Source: Candidatus Thioglobus sp. MED-G25 (GTDB lineage Bacteria; Pseudomonadota; Gammaproteobacteria; Arenicellales; UBA868). Taken from it: a DNA stretch of 64,000 nt. The stretch lies in contig NTKC01000003.1 in the NCBI GenBank assembly GCA_002456995.1, forward strand, positions 1 to 64,000, read 5' to 3'. A program made the translations under genes and the position numbers. Of the stretch, positions 10,094 to 20,320 are shown piece after piece (the stretch's first letter is position 1; each line of letters opens with the position of its first letter). A model generated the notes under the pieces. The model did no database searches and was not told where the DNA came from. It saw nothing but the letters and a program-made list of their open reading frames with translations.

Positions 10094-12289
10094 TCAGCCG
10101 CCTGTCAGCGCAGGATTAATGATCCTTGGTGTCAGAAAGATCAAAAGCTCCCTGCGATTATCAAGGATTCCTTTCTTCTTGAAAAGTTTCCCCACTAGAG
10201 GCAGGTCTCCCAGCAACGGAACTTTGCTAAGTGTTTTCGACGATTGTTGTTCATAAATACCCCCTATGACAACGGTTTCTCCATTCTCAAGCAGTACCTG
10301 TGTTTTAACCTGCAGGGTGTTTATGTTCTCTTCGGTTGGCGAGACAAAAGAATCCTTAGTGACAAAAACGTCGAGGATTACATGATCATCTGGAGTAATC
10401 TGAGGAGTCACCGTTAAACTGAGTACAGCCTTTTTAGTCACAACACCACCTTCACCCTGGGTACTCGTGGTAAAAATTCGCTCCTGACCCTGTTCGATAT
10501 GTGCTTCCTGTTTATCGGCAGTCAGTAATCGAGGGTTGGCCACAATTTTTCCGTTGCCTTCTGCTTCTAAAGCTGAAATCTCAAGGTCAATTAATGCCGC
10601 CCAACCTGCACCTGCCTTGGCAAGGGTTACAGCATATGATGCTGGTGAATCACCGTTGATCCCTGTAGCTGGCAAGTTGACACTGAGAGAACCATCACCT
10701 GAAGCGCTGATGCCATCCGTTCTCACGGTAGCGGTGTTTGACAAAGATCCCGATCCTATAATTGAACCAACACTGTCGTTGATGCTCGTTAACCCTAGTT
10801 TTGCACCAATATTTCTACTGAAATCTTCGTTGGCTATGACGATACGAGTTTCGATTAACACCTGTTTCACCGGTCGATCCAACTCGGATATGAGTTTTCT
10901 AACCTCTAGAACCTTGCCAGCCATGTCTTGAATCAACAGGGTGTTCGTCCGCGCATCAACCGTGACACTTCCACGATCTGACAACAGGCTATTGGTCTCA
11001 GTCTGTACCTCGGCGATAGATACACTACCGAACATGGAAGGCTGGACATTTGGACCGACCGCCCGTACAGATTTCAGCAATTCGGCAATGTCCTCAGCAC
11101 GAGCATAATTGATCTGAATCAGTTCGGAGATCAGTGGCTCGAGTTCTGTCATCTGGAGTGACGATTCAAGTACAAGTCTTTCCTTCGCAGTAATTTCCTC
11201 AGCTGGCGCAATCCAGATCACGTTATTTTTCTCTCGCTTCGCCAATCCTTTAATCTGCATGATCGTCTCCAGAGCCTGATCCCAGGGTACGTCTTTCAAT
11301 CTTAGGGTTAGGTCTCCTGCGACGGAGTCACTGATTACAAAATTAATACCGGTCTCTTCCGCGATGATTTGCAATGCGCCGCGCACGGAGATGTTCTGAA
11401 AATCAAAACTGATGGGTGAGCCGATATAGCTGTCGTCGTCGGCGGCTTTAGTCTCATCATCATCAGCACGAGGGGTAACCTCCACCGAGAAAGTCTTGCC
11501 AGACTGAAACCCGACAAAATCGTAGGCACCCAGTGCAGACAAGACGATACGAGTCCGCTCGTCTAAAGAAAACGTATCGACAAACTGTACCGGCGTCGCA
11601 AAATCGAACACATCTAATCGACGCTCAAGATCAGCACCTAATACCGTATTAGCAAAATCGAGCACGATCTTGCCCAACTCCTCACGAACCATGACCTGTA
11701 CATTCTCTCGGTCTAGTCCGATTATTACCCGGCCAGAGCCGTTCGTGCCACGACGAAAATCGACAGTTGTGACGTGGTGAGGATCAGACACCGTCGCCAC
11801 GCCATCTTGCAACCCTAAACCGGATCTTCCAGACTCCGTCCGTTGGCCGCTGACAACCTGACCTATCAGCAGAATAATTTCACTGTCTGATTGCTGGCTT
11901 TCGAACGGCACAGATGAGACCAGATTGACTATAATCCGGGCCCGTTCCTCGACCCCGATCACAACCACACTCTCTACAGCACCCCGTTTTACTTCCCTAA
12001 TACGAGGATTGACGCTGCTCTTGACGCCTAAATAATCCAAGATAATTCGATCTGGCTGACTGGTGCGAAATATCTTTGGTGCAGGAATTTCGCCTTGAGT
12101 ATCAACACTGACTTGCAGCTGCCCACTGGATAGCACAGTGTATTCAACCGCCACAAGCTCGGGTTCAACCGCAACACTCGCAGCGGGGGCCAGCAATGCA
12201 ACGAGCAGCAGTGCGTACATTGACAACACCCGGGCCGAATAATTTCGGAATTCCGGTCGAATTCGCTCTATCGGTAGGACATTAATCAT
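10094..12289 (-). CDS. pilQ: Type IV pilus secretin
   Basis: Outer-membrane secretin through which the type IV pilus emerges. After a hydrophobic export signal (SMYALLLVALLAPAASVA), the protein has two AMIN-type beta domains that bind peptidoglycan (about residues 50-280), an STN/N0 domain (FDFQNISVRGALQIIAEE), N1 repeats and a C-terminal secretin domain starting near VLIETRIVIANEDFSRN and ending in ELLIFLTPRIIN. I prefer the ATG at 12289; an in-frame GTG at 12319, 10 bases after the pilP stop, would add 10 residues, and neither has a clear ribosome-binding site. Fifth gene of the pilMNOPQ run. Confidence 0.95.
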   Translation of the reverse strand: MINVLPIERIRPEFRNYSARVLSMYALLLVALLAPAASVAVEPELVAVEYTVLSSGQLQVSVDTQGEIPAPKIFRTSQPDRIILDYLGVKSSVNPRIREVKRGAVESVVVIGVEERARIIVNLVSSVPFESQQSDSEIILLIGQVVSGQRTESGRSGLGLQDGVATVSDPHHVTTVDFRRGTNGSGRVIIGLDRENVQVMVREELGKIVLDFANTVLGADLERRLDVFDFATPVQFVDTFSLDERTRIVLSALGAYDFVGFQSGKTFSVEVTPRADDDETKAADDDSYIGSPISFDFQNISVRGALQIIAEETGINFVISDSVAGDLTLRLKDVPWDQALETIMQIKGLAKREKNNVIWIAPAEEITAKERLVLESSLQMTELEPLISELIQINYARAEDIAELLKSVRAVGPNVQPSMFGSVSIAEVQTETNSLLSDRGSVTVDARTNTLLIQDMAGKVLEVRKLISELDRPVKQVLIETRIVIANEDFSRNIGAKLGLTSINDSVGSIIGSGSLSNTATVRTDGISASGDGSLSVNLPATGINGDSPASYAVTLAKAGAGWAALIDLEISALEAEGNGKIVANPRLLTADKQEAHIEQGQERIFTTSTQGEGGVVTKKAVLSLTVTPQITPDDHVILDVFVTKDSFVSPTEENINTLQVKTQVLLENGETVVIGGIYEQQSSKTLSKVPLLGDLPLVGKLFKKKGILDNRRELLIFLTPRIINPALTGG

Positions 12290-12329
12290 TGATTCAGCAT
12301 TTGTTTTAACTAAAACCACGAATTACGGC

Positions 12330-12902
12330 TCAGTTACCGATCATAAAGCTCACCGTTCGCTCCTGCCAGCGGCCGTCGGCCCCCTTGATAACTTCTTCCA
12401 GTCCTACGCTTCGAGCTTCAAGGTCTATTTCAGTGATCCGACCGTAGTTTTGCCCCAGGTAAGCACCTTTGGCAACCTTGTGTATCATGCCATCTGGCGT
12501 CACAACGATAAGCTCGAGTCTACCTTCCAGAATCATGATTCCAGCCAATTGGAGGGCATCCAGGGGAAACCCTTCTAGATGTTCTCTGAGCCGGGTCGGA
12601 TCAGGCTCCAGCGGATCCGGCTCTGGTTCGGGTTGAGTGTCTGCACTGGATATACTCGGAAATACATTTTCAGGGGAAAATGGGTCCGGTAATGAAGAAG
12701 CCGCGTACGTATAGGCCGGGATCGGTGCGAGCTCTGGAAGCGGCTCCACAGATGGCTGCGTTGACTTGTGCATGTTGAGCACAAACCGCTTGAGATCGAT
12801 CATTGACCGATCACTAGAGCAGGCCGCCGTCAGCAACAACGTAATACCTAGCAAGGCATACCGTGCGGCCTTGAAACAGCGATTCCTCCGCTGGGGTGTC
12901 AT
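12330..12902 (-). CDS. pilP: Type IV pilus inner-membrane lipoprotein PilP
   Basis: Lipoprotein that links the PilMNO inner-membrane platform to the PilQ secretin. The 190-residue protein starts with a lipoprotein signal ending in the lipobox LLTAAC, placing the lipidated cysteine at about residue 28. A proline- and acid-rich linker (about 50-105) follows, then the compact HR-type beta domain (LQLAGIMILEGRLELIVVTPDG...GAYLGQNYGRI) that contacts PilQ. It lies between pilO (17 bases) and pilQ, consistent with one transcript. Confidence 0.95.
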   Translation of the reverse strand: MTPQRRNRCFKAARYALLGITLLLTAACSSDRSMIDLKRFVLNMHKSTQPSVEPLPELAPIPAYTYAASSLPDPFSPENVFPSISSADTQPEPEPDPLEPDPTRLREHLEGFPLDALQLAGIMILEGRLELIVVTPDGMIHKVAKGAYLGQNYGRITEIDLEARSVGLEEVIKGADGRWQERTVSFMIGN

Positions 12903-12919
12903 CGTCAGCTCCTCACCGT

Positions 12920-13495
12920 CTAACCATCGTCCTGATATCGATAGGTCTGCAACAAGATAGAAGTCACGAGTTGGCCGTCTTTATCCGCAATGATCGACAT
13001 ATCGCCTACGGTCACAATACGGGGAAGTGCTGATAGATGACTGATAAATCCAGCAAGCTGGTGATACGTACCAGACACTTCGACTCGAATGGGCAACAAT
13101 GCGTAGAATTCGCTCTGAATTTCTTCAAGCGGATCGAATACCAAAAACTCCAGTCCACGTTGTTTGCCCGCCTCGGTAATGTCAATCAGCAGCCTGGGAA
13201 CTTCGCTACTGTCTGGCAGTTGAGCGACCAACTCGCCAAGAAGCGTTTCGATCTCACCCATTTGTTTCTGGTACGCCGGCAAATTAACGACCATTCCCTT
13301 CTTTGTCGAGAAGGTATTCTTAAGTTCAGCCTCCTGCTGCACCAGGCGCTCAAAGGTACGGATCTGATCTTTGATCACAAAATGCCAGCCGCCATAAAGT
13401 ACGGCTGATGCAACAACCAGCGCGACAATCAATGAGAACCATGCCGGCCAAGAAGCCGGATCATTCAGGTCGATCTGTCTGACTCGGTCCAGCAT
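12920..13495 (-). CDS. pilO: Type IV pilus alignment protein PilO
   Basis: Inner-membrane component that pairs with PilN to form the alignment complex of the type IV pilus machine. The 191-residue protein has one N-terminal membrane helix (WFSLIVALVVASAVLYGGWHF, about residues 20-40), a coiled-coil segment, then the ferredoxin-like periplasmic domain including LPDSSEVPRLLIDITEAG and the conserved GTYHQLAGFISHLSALPRIVTV. It starts 3 bases after the pilN stop. Confidence 0.96.
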   Translation of the reverse strand: MLDRVRQIDLNDPASWPAWFSLIVALVVASAVLYGGWHFVIKDQIRTFERLVQQEAELKNTFSTKKGMVVNLPAYQKQMGEIETLLGELVAQLPDSSEVPRLLIDITEAGKQRGLEFLVFDPLEEIQSEFYALLPIRVEVSGTYHQLAGFISHLSALPRIVTVGDMSIIADKDGQLVTSILLQTYRYQDDG

Positions 13496-13498
13496 TAT

Positions 13499-14035
13499 TT
13501 AGTCACTCACCATCAGTTCGAAACGACTGGTCTGGGTTTCATCGATGTTACCGATTCTAATAACTTCAAGGTGTGAATCACCGAATGAAACTGAACTATT
13601 CAAGTTGAGCATCAACTCAGAGACCCTGGCATTGGATTGAGCGATCCCCTCAAGATTGAAGCTGCCTCGGCTTCTTTTTGCCGATACAAAATATAGACCC
13701 TCGGGCAGTGCGCGAACCAGATTATCCAGCGTACGTACGATGCCGACTTTTTCCTGTTGCAATTGGCGGATTATCGTCATACGGGCCACAAGGGCTTTTT
13801 TCCTCTGTTTAATCTGATCAATCTCTTCAAGCTGCGTCTGCACCTTCCGAATCTCCCTAAGCAGATACGCATTCCGACTCGTTTGGAATGAAATTTCTTC
13901 ACTCTGAGTCCACCATGCCGTAGCAAACACGCTGGCCGCAACGATGCAGATCACTACAATCGCTGTCCATAGTTGTCGCCGCTGGCGCCGGCGTCGCGCC
14001 TCTCGCCAGGGCAGCAGGTTGATGCCCTGGTTCAT
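13499..14035 (-). CDS. pilN: Type IV pilus assembly protein PilN
   Basis: Inner-membrane partner of PilO. Its cytoplasmic N-terminus binds PilM, here as the conserved INLLPWREARRRRQ at residues 5-18. A membrane helix (about 22-43), a coiled coil and a small periplasmic domain (LVRALPEGLYFVSAKRS) follow. Length is 178 residues. The ATG overlaps the pilM stop by 4 bases (ATGA), indicating translational coupling. Confidence 0.96.
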   Translation of the reverse strand: MNQGINLLPWREARRRRQRRQLWTAIVVICIVAASVFATAWWTQSEEISFQTSRNAYLLREIRKVQTQLEEIDQIKQRKKALVARMTIIRQLQQEKVGIVRTLDNLVRALPEGLYFVSAKRSRGSFNLEGIAQSNARVSELMLNLNSSVSFGDSHLEVIRIGNIDETQTSRFELMVSD

Positions 14036-15084
14036 CCTGCCCCCCGCATTGCCAGCCCACAGGCTTTAAGCAACAAAGTCGGCTGAAGCTTGAGCTTTGT
14101 TCTGGCTTTAATGTTTTTCCCAAAAAAAGGATTTGCAGTCGCAGTAGGGACACCGGTGTAGTTGCTGATGAGTTCCAGAATTCCATCCAACCGCAGACAA
14201 CCACCAGTTACAAAAAGAAGGTCAACCGTATCGTACCCCCGCCCTGCCGAGGCAAAAAATTCGAGTGCTCGTGCCGCTTCTTGCGATATTGTGCGTTTAA
14301 ACGGTTCAAGTAATTGTTCCTGGTCATCTTCAGACAGGTTTCTGGACAACTTCACAGCTTCGGCTTCTTCAAAGCTCATGTCGCAATGGGACTGGATAGA
14401 CTCGGTAAGCAAACGACCACCAAAAGAATGGTCCCTGTCGTAGATCACCACCCCGTCGACAAATACGTCGAGGCGGGTTGTCACCTCACCAACATCAAGC
14501 AAAGCGACCGCTTTGCCCCGCAGGGACTCAGACAGGGTCGCAGTTACCAGGGGAAACGCCCGTGCTATTGCAAAAGCGTCTACATCAACCACCACGGGTC
14601 TCAGGCCTGCTGACTCGACCGCCGATACATAGTCATCTACGATCTCCCGGCGGCAGGCTGTAACAGTGACCGAATCCTCCGCCCCTGCCTCCATAGGGGC
14701 TAAAACCTGATAATCCAAATACATCTCGTCGACTGAATAAGGCACATGCTGAGCCGCATCGATCATCACCTGCTCTTCGATTTCAAACGCTTTAATCCCT
14801 TCAGGAAGCTGAAAGGTTCGTGTGATGACATGTGAAGATGCGATAGCAACGATGGCATTTTTTCGTTTACAGCGCGCCCTCTTTGCTGCACGACGCAGCG
14901 CCGCGCTGACCTGTTCTACGTTGCTGATACCTCTTTCGACCACAGCATTACGGGGCAGCGATTCAACGGCAGCGCAGTTCACACGGTAACCACGTCGTGT
15001 TCGCTGGAGTTCCATGACTTTGACAGACGAGGTGCCAATATCCACGCCCACAGCTTCAAGGGGTCTACGCCCGAACAAGGCCAT
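14032..15084 (-). CDS. pilM: Type IV pilus assembly ATPase-like protein PilM
   Basis: Actin-like cytoplasmic protein that caps the pilus alignment complex by binding the PilN tail. About 350 residues, with the phosphate-binding segment VGVDIGTSSVKVMEL near the start, VALLDVGEVTTRLDVF in the middle and the VTGGCLRLDGI motif towards the end. Two ATGs lie in tandem; the second (15084) is better spaced from the GGAGG ribosome-binding site, so I use it. It is first in the pilMNOPQ-aroKB run. In many relatives a divergent penicillin-binding protein gene flanks pilM; here topA lies upstream on the same strand instead. Confidence 0.95.
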   Translation of the reverse strand: MALFGRRPLEAVGVDIGTSSVKVMELQRTRRGYRVNCAAVESLPRNAVVERGISNVEQVSAALRRAAKRARCKRKNAIVAIASSHVITRTFQLPEGIKAFEIEEQVMIDAAQHVPYSVDEMYLDYQVLAPMEAGAEDSVTVTACRREIVDDYVSAVESAGLRPVVVDVDAFAIARAFPLVTATLSESLRGKAVALLDVGEVTTRLDVFVDGVVIYDRDHSFGGRLLTESIQSHCDMSFEEAEAVKLSRNLSEDDQEQLLEPFKRTISQEAARALEFFASAGRGYDTVDLLFVTGGCLRLDGILELISNYTGVPTATANPFFGKNIKARTKLKLQPTLLLKACGLAMRGAG

Positions 15085-15334
15085 CATTCCTCCAGCGATC
15101 TAGATTTACGCGAAGTACGCTGTTGAGCCCCGTGAAGCAACTAATCGACTTGGCTCAAATTCATCGCATATCAACTTAAGCTCTTCAATTCATCGTTCAA
15201 ACTGTCGACCGGACGCACTGCTCAAGCAACCCTATTGTATCGCTCCAAAGAATCTTCTCAAATGTTCTCCAACACCCTGGTGTTTCAGCTGGCCGGTCCA
15301 ACGACACGGGCCTAATCGCACCTGAAACCTCAAA

Positions 15335-17944
15335 TCAGCCCACTTCTTCGTCATTAGATGTTCCAACAACCTGGGACATCCTCTTTGTGGCTTTTTTCGT
15401 TGATTTCTTTCCAGCACTAGTTTTCGACTTTTTCTTGGTCGTCTTGCGTTTGCTGACCTTTTTCTTTTTACTCGTGACCTTCTTTTTAGTCTTCTTCCGA
15501 CCTGACCCGCGTGCTGGGGCTTCGGCAAGGATTCGGCGACAATCGTCTTCGGATAACTTTTCGGGGTCTTGCTCCTTAGGCAATCGAACTCTGACTTTTC
15601 CTTCTATCACCTCCGGACCCCAGCGGCCACGCATGATTTTGATGCCGTCATTAAATGTTGCAATCGTCCGCTTCGCATCAGATTCTCGTTTCTTTTCGAT
15701 TAGCTCACGGCCTCGGTCCAGTTCGATTGAATAGGGGTCATCGTCCTTCTTCAGGGAAGCAGAGGTATTACCGCACCGGACATAAGGACCAAATGGCCCA
15801 ATAGCGACAGTTATGACTTCTCCGTCTGGGTCCAAACCCAGATCACGTGGCAAACGCGACGCATTGTCCAGAATCTGCACAACCTGTTCCGTCGTCAGGA
15901 GAAAAGGATCGATCTCTGCAGGTAGTGCAGCCGTTCGGGTTCCACATTTCAGATACAAACCAAATCGCCCAGTCTCTAGAGTAATCCTCTCCCCTTCAAA
16001 CTCACCCACTACCCGGGGAAGAGATAGCAACCATAACGCCCGTTCAAGCGTCAGATCGAAAATCTTCCAACTCTGCGGTATAGACTTGCGGTCTGGTTTC
16101 TCGGTTGATGTCTCCTCACCTCGTTGAACGTAGGGCCCGTAAGGTCCAACGCGCCAGGAGATTTGGTCATCGCCAACTGGATCCTTACCAAGCACAAAAA
16201 CTGGTTTTTCGCTATCCTGGCCTAGCATTTCCTGCAAACGGACCCAAAAGGATTCGATAACGGCAGATCTATCAGCTTCCCCTCTCGCAATTCGATCTAA
16301 GTCTTCCTCCATAGTCGCGGTGAATTCATAGTCGACAAAAGTTTTGAAGTTCTCAGTGAGGAAGGTATTGACGGCAAATCCCATCGATGTTGGTAGAAAT
16401 CGTCGGCGCTCAAGCAATGCATATTCCCGATCCACCAATGTGGACAGAATGGAAGCATACGTCGATGGTCGGCCGATACCCCGGGCTTCAAGTTCTCGGA
16501 CCAGCGTTGCCTCAGAGTATCGCGCCTTGGGTTCTGTAAAATGCTGCTCAGCTCGAATTTTATTGAGTGAAACTTTCTCCCCTTCGATCAGTGAAGGTAG
16601 AACCGTATTTTCTTCATTGTCCTCTTCCTCCCGCCCTTCCTGGTACACGTTCATAAAACCAGGGTCTACCACACGCGACCCTGTTGCTCTGAAGACATCC
16701 TGATCACTGGATTGGATTGAAAACTGTACCGTAACCTGACGCAGGGTTGCGGGGATCATCTGGCTTGCAACAGCACGTTGCCACACCAGTTCATAAAGGC
16801 GGTATTGATCGGCATTCAGCGCTTGCTTGACCTGGGTTGGAATACGCAGCGCGGACGTTGGCCTGATCGCTTCATGTGCTTCTTGAGCATTTCGGGCTTT
16901 ACTCTTGTAGAGATTGGTCGACTTAGGCAGATTGTTAACACCATATCGTTGGGATATTAATTCTCGAATCTCAGACACCGCCTCGGCGGCGATATTGACC
17001 GAATCGGTCCGCATGTAGGTAATCAGGCCGACTCGGGAGTCTTCGAAGTCGACTCCCTCATACAGTTGCTGAGCCACTCGCATGGTTCGGCGCGCACCAA
17101 ATCCAAGCTTACGCGATGCTTCCTGTTGCAAGGTAGAGGTTGTGAACGGCGCTGAAGGATTACGGCGCCGGGGTTTTTCTTCAACCGAATTCACCTTCAA
17201 TGAACCCGCTGCCTCACGTTCCAGACGATCACGTATTGTGGAGGCCACAGTCTCAGCTGTGACCGTAAATTGGCTAACCTTCTGGCCTTCGAGCCACACC
17301 AGCTTCGCTGTAAATTCGCTTAATGGATCTCCACCCTTAAGGTCGGCTTCAATACTCCAGTATTCACGGGGTACAAATTCTGCGATTTCCTTTTCCCGGT
17401 CACATACCAGTCTCAGTGCAGGGCTCTGTACACGACCTGCCGATAGGCCACGCTTTATTTTTTTCCATAGCTCCGGAGAAAGGGTATACCCCAGCAGATA
17501 GTCAAGAATCCGCCGGGCAAGGTATGCCTCAACCAGCGCATGTGACACCTCTCTTGGCTTGTCGAGTGATTCACGAATCGCCCGTTTTGTAACTTCATAA
17601 AAGACCACTCGGTGAACTGGTTTGTTGTGCAGAATATTGTGCTCAGCCAGAAGCTCCAGGATGTGCCACGATATCGCCTCCCCTTCTCGATCAGGATCTG
17701 TTGCCAGGTAGATGTTTTCGGCTTTCTGAGCGGCCTTGCGTATCGCGTTCATCTGTCGCTCGCCGCGTTCATCCTGCTCCCACTCAGGAGAAAATCCGTT
17801 GTTAACATCTACGCCACGACCACCGGAATGCACGAGATCCCGCACATGGCCATATGACGCAATGGCACTGAACTCTCGCCCCAAATAGCGCTCCATCGTT
17901 CGCGCCTTTGCTGGAGATTCGACAATTATCAGATTCTTCGACAT
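15335..17944 (-). CDS. topA: DNA topoisomerase I
   Basis: Type IA topoisomerase that relaxes negative supercoils. 869 residues: an N-terminal Toprim domain with Glu9 (IIVESPAKA) and the acidic DPDRE motif (Asp83, Asp85), then the core with catalytic Tyr310 in GLITYMRTDS. The C-terminus does not show the Cys4 zinc ribbons of E. coli TopA. Instead it has repeated GRFGLYLKCG / GPFGPYVRCG / WGPEV modules and a lysine-rich tail (about residues 805-860) that is probably disordered and DNA-binding. It is followed by 247 bases without a gene before pilM. Confidence 0.97.
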   Translation of the reverse strand: MSKNLIIVESPAKARTMERYLGREFSAIASYGHVRDLVHSGGRGVDVNNGFSPEWEQDERGERQMNAIRKAAQKAENIYLATDPDREGEAISWHILELLAEHNILHNKPVHRVVFYEVTKRAIRESLDKPREVSHALVEAYLARRILDYLLGYTLSPELWKKIKRGLSAGRVQSPALRLVCDREKEIAEFVPREYWSIEADLKGGDPLSEFTAKLVWLEGQKVSQFTVTAETVASTIRDRLEREAAGSLKVNSVEEKPRRRNPSAPFTTSTLQQEASRKLGFGARRTMRVAQQLYEGVDFEDSRVGLITYMRTDSVNIAAEAVSEIRELISQRYGVNNLPKSTNLYKSKARNAQEAHEAIRPTSALRIPTQVKQALNADQYRLYELVWQRAVASQMIPATLRQVTVQFSIQSSDQDVFRATGSRVVDPGFMNVYQEGREEEDNEENTVLPSLIEGEKVSLNKIRAEQHFTEPKARYSEATLVRELEARGIGRPSTYASILSTLVDREYALLERRRFLPTSMGFAVNTFLTENFKTFVDYEFTATMEEDLDRIARGEADRSAVIESFWVRLQEMLGQDSEKPVFVLGKDPVGDDQISWRVGPYGPYVQRGEETSTEKPDRKSIPQSWKIFDLTLERALWLLSLPRVVGEFEGERITLETGRFGLYLKCGTRTAALPAEIDPFLLTTEQVVQILDNASRLPRDLGLDPDGEVITVAIGPFGPYVRCGNTSASLKKDDDPYSIELDRGRELIEKKRESDAKRTIATFNDGIKIMRGRWGPEVIEGKVRVRLPKEQDPEKLSEDDCRRILAEAPARGSGRKKTKKKVTSKKKKVSKRKTTKKKSKTSAGKKSTKKATKRMSQVVGTSNDEEVG

Positions 17945-18028
17945 TTCTTGATCACAATCCTGGCGCTAGAATTCGTCCATTTATTCAACAGTTCTGAATC
18001 ACATTGTTCACAATCAGCCCGAATCGTC

Positions 18029-19141
18029 TCATGACTCTAGGTTCCTCAAATAGCGGCCTTCACAATTACGGATCTTCCCTGCAATCTCCATCCCTATCAG
18101 CATGGAACAAACTTTCGCAGCCGTCAAACCGCTACGGACGATAATCTGGTCGACAGATGTCGGGATGTAGTCTATGGCGTCCAGCAGAGTGTCACGACTG
18201 CGGTCAGTCGTCCGTTGGGTTGGCGTGGGTACCGACAAGCTGCCGAAAACCGGCAATTCTTCCTGAATATCCGCAATACTCGCAACCAGCGAGGCACCCT
18301 CTTTGATGAGTTGATGGGGGCCTTTAGACAGTGGCGAATAGACCGATCCAGGCACGGCAAACACTTCTCTACCCTGGTCGGCTGCATGTCGCGCTGTAAT
18401 CAGGCTACCACTTTTCCGGGTCGCCTCCACTACCAGGGTACCCAGAGTCATACCACTGATCAATCGATTACGATAAGGAAAGTGATGACGACGCACGCCT
18501 GTCCCCGGTGGGTACTCAGAAAGAAGCAAGCCTGTTTCACTAATTCGTCGCGCCAACCCAAAGTGCTGACGAGGATAAACGATATCCAGCCCACTGGCGC
18601 ATACCGCTATCGTCGATCCGTAGCTTTCCAGCGCACCCATATGTGCAGCAGCGTCTATACCCGCGGCTAGGCCACTGACAATGACATGGCCTTCGGCAGC
18701 CAGCACCTTCGCAATATTCATAGCAGTTTCTCGGCCAATCGGTGTCGGATTTCGGCTACCGACAATAGCAAGCCCTCGGCTGAGCATCAGTGAGCAATCT
18801 CCTTGAGCATAAAGCACGACTGGCGGATCGGGAATCTCACGCAAGAGCGGCGGATAAGCCTCATCCGACAGACCGATGATTCGTCGAGTCGGTCTACTGG
18901 CCCATAAACGGTCAACCTGAACTCCCTTCCAGTCCACCAATTGTCGTAAAGATTTGCAATGTGGCCACCGACTCTCGGTAATGGATTCCAGAACGGACGT
19001 TTTTGCAGCCAGTATCTCAGCTGGCTCTGAGAAATGTGAGAGAAGTTTCCGCTTGACCGATTGTGGAAGTTCTAGCCGCGCAAATTCAATCCACATTTCG
19101 CTTCGCTCAGACAAAAGACCGTCCTTGGGCTTCGTATCCAC
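18029..19141 (-). CDS. dprA: DNA-processing protein DprA
   Basis: Binds incoming single-stranded DNA during natural transformation and loads RecA. 370 residues: an N-terminal SAM-like helical domain, the central Rossmann-like domain with GLAIVGSRNPTPIG, VSGLAAGIDAAAHMGAL, the HHFPYRNRLISG strand and KSGSLITARHAADQGREVFAVPGS, and a C-terminal winged helix (TSVDQIIVRSGLTAAKV). The annotated start is a GTG; an ATG at 19093 is an alternative that would shorten the N-terminus by 16 residues. It lies between the LysM gene and topA on the same strand. Confidence 0.96.
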   Translation of the reverse strand: MDTKPKDGLLSERSEMWIEFARLELPQSVKRKLLSHFSEPAEILAAKTSVLESITESRWPHCKSLRQLVDWKGVQVDRLWASRPTRRIIGLSDEAYPPLLREIPDPPVVLYAQGDCSLMLSRGLAIVGSRNPTPIGRETAMNIAKVLAAEGHVIVSGLAAGIDAAAHMGALESYGSTIAVCASGLDIVYPRQHFGLARRISETGLLLSEYPPGTGVRRHHFPYRNRLISGMTLGTLVVEATRKSGSLITARHAADQGREVFAVPGSVYSPLSKGPHQLIKEGASLVASIADIQEELPVFGSLSVPTPTQRTTDRSRDTLLDAIDYIPTSVDQIIVRSGLTAAKVCSMLIGMEIAGKIRNCEGRYLRNLES

Positions 19142-19237
19142 AAACCGTTACAGGGCGCAGCCCGGCAGACGTGACAACCTACCAGCCATGAACAAACAGA
19201 CGTCCTGTGTGTTTGCGTGTTTCTAAACATCGCTCGA

Positions 19238-20320
19238 CTACCCTGGGATAGAAATATGATCGTGCAAATTGACTGGCCGACGGGCTCGGATGATTAACGC
19301 AAAGCTGGCTTTATGAAATACCTTGAAAACCATCACGTGTGCCGAACTGTGCCCGGACAGCTCAACCGGTCTCGCGGCCGCTGAATCGCTGACAGCAACT
19401 GAACGAGTAACCTGCAACACATCGCCTGGCTGTACTCCGTCCTCTGTGCCCACAGAAACCGTAACCACTGAAAACAGGCCCGCCTCTCGGACCCCGGTTG
19501 CTATTCCGACAATATGACCTTGTAGATTCACCTCCGGTATTCGTGGGAAGAAATAAGGCAACCTTGCATCCTCCTTCACCGGAACAAGACGGTCGCCTGC
19601 CTCGACCTCCAGACGGCTGTAAACCAGTTCCAGAACGCTGATCTCGTCACCTGCGATTAGATTGGCTGTACCAATGCGGGTAACGGAACGACCCAGATAC
19701 TCACCGCTGTCTGGATCGATGAAACGCTCGCCAAAACGCATCACATAATAATCCCCTGCAGATGAGTACGGCAGATCTCGCGCATAAAACGAGGTGAACT
19801 GACCAAGTATTGTCTCACCCTCTGTACCAGCCACCACGTACCCAGAATCCGGCAGCTCTGCCGTCTGTCGGATTTCAGCTGACACCAGAAATGGCTGTAT
19901 TACATCGGGCGCGATACTAGGTACCGCCCTGTTTTGGTCTACAATGCGCAGCCGCGGACTCATCTTCTCCACCCGCAACACCTTTAGCTGGACACCGGCG
20001 TCTCGCTGGCCAAGAACCAGCAAATCGCCTGGGAAGAGCCGCTCGGGATTACTAATCTGCGGATTTCTCTGCAGTAGGTCTGCCCACCTCCAGGGCTCAC
20101 GGAAAAATCGAGTGGCGATACTCCAGAGACTGTCCCCGGGCTGAACAGTGTAAAGTTGCGGTGCTCCGGGTAACAGATTGGTATCGCTGTAGGCCGGAAT
20201 TACAGCACCATGCAGAAAAATTACAGATGCCAACCCGACGCAGACAACCCGCCGCGCGCCCAGTCGACCCAGAGCCTTCAGGCCGAACTTCGATATTGAA
20301 TAATCTAAAGAACGCTTCAT
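19238..20320 (-). CDS. LysM-domain exported protein
   Basis: Probable cell-wall-associated exported protein of about 360 residues. From the ATG at 20320 it has a long signal peptide with hydrophobic core VVCVGLASVIFLHGAVIPA, then a LysM domain (YTVQPGDSLWSIATRFF...NPERLFPGDLLVL) that should bind peptidoglycan, then a large uncharacterised beta-rich region. An upstream TTG at 20410 would add 30 residues ahead of the signal, so I reject it. The same family is conserved beside dprA and opposite def-fmt in many gammaproteobacteria, but its exact role is unknown. Confidence 0.9.
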   Translation of the reverse strand: MKRSLDYSISKFGLKALGRLGARRVVCVGLASVIFLHGAVIPAYSDTNLLPGAPQLYTVQPGDSLWSIATRFFREPWRWADLLQRNPQISNPERLFPGDLLVLGQRDAGVQLKVLRVEKMSPRLRIVDQNRAVPSIAPDVIQPFLVSAEIRQTAELPDSGYVVAGTEGETILGQFTSFYARDLPYSSAGDYYVMRFGERFIDPDSGEYLGRSVTRIGTANLIAGDEISVLELVYSRLEVEAGDRLVPVKEDARLPYFFPRIPEVNLQGHIVGIATGVREAGLFSVVTVSVGTEDGVQPGDVLQVTRSVAVSDSAAARPVELSGHSSAHVMVFKVFHKASFALIIRARRPVNLHDHISIPG

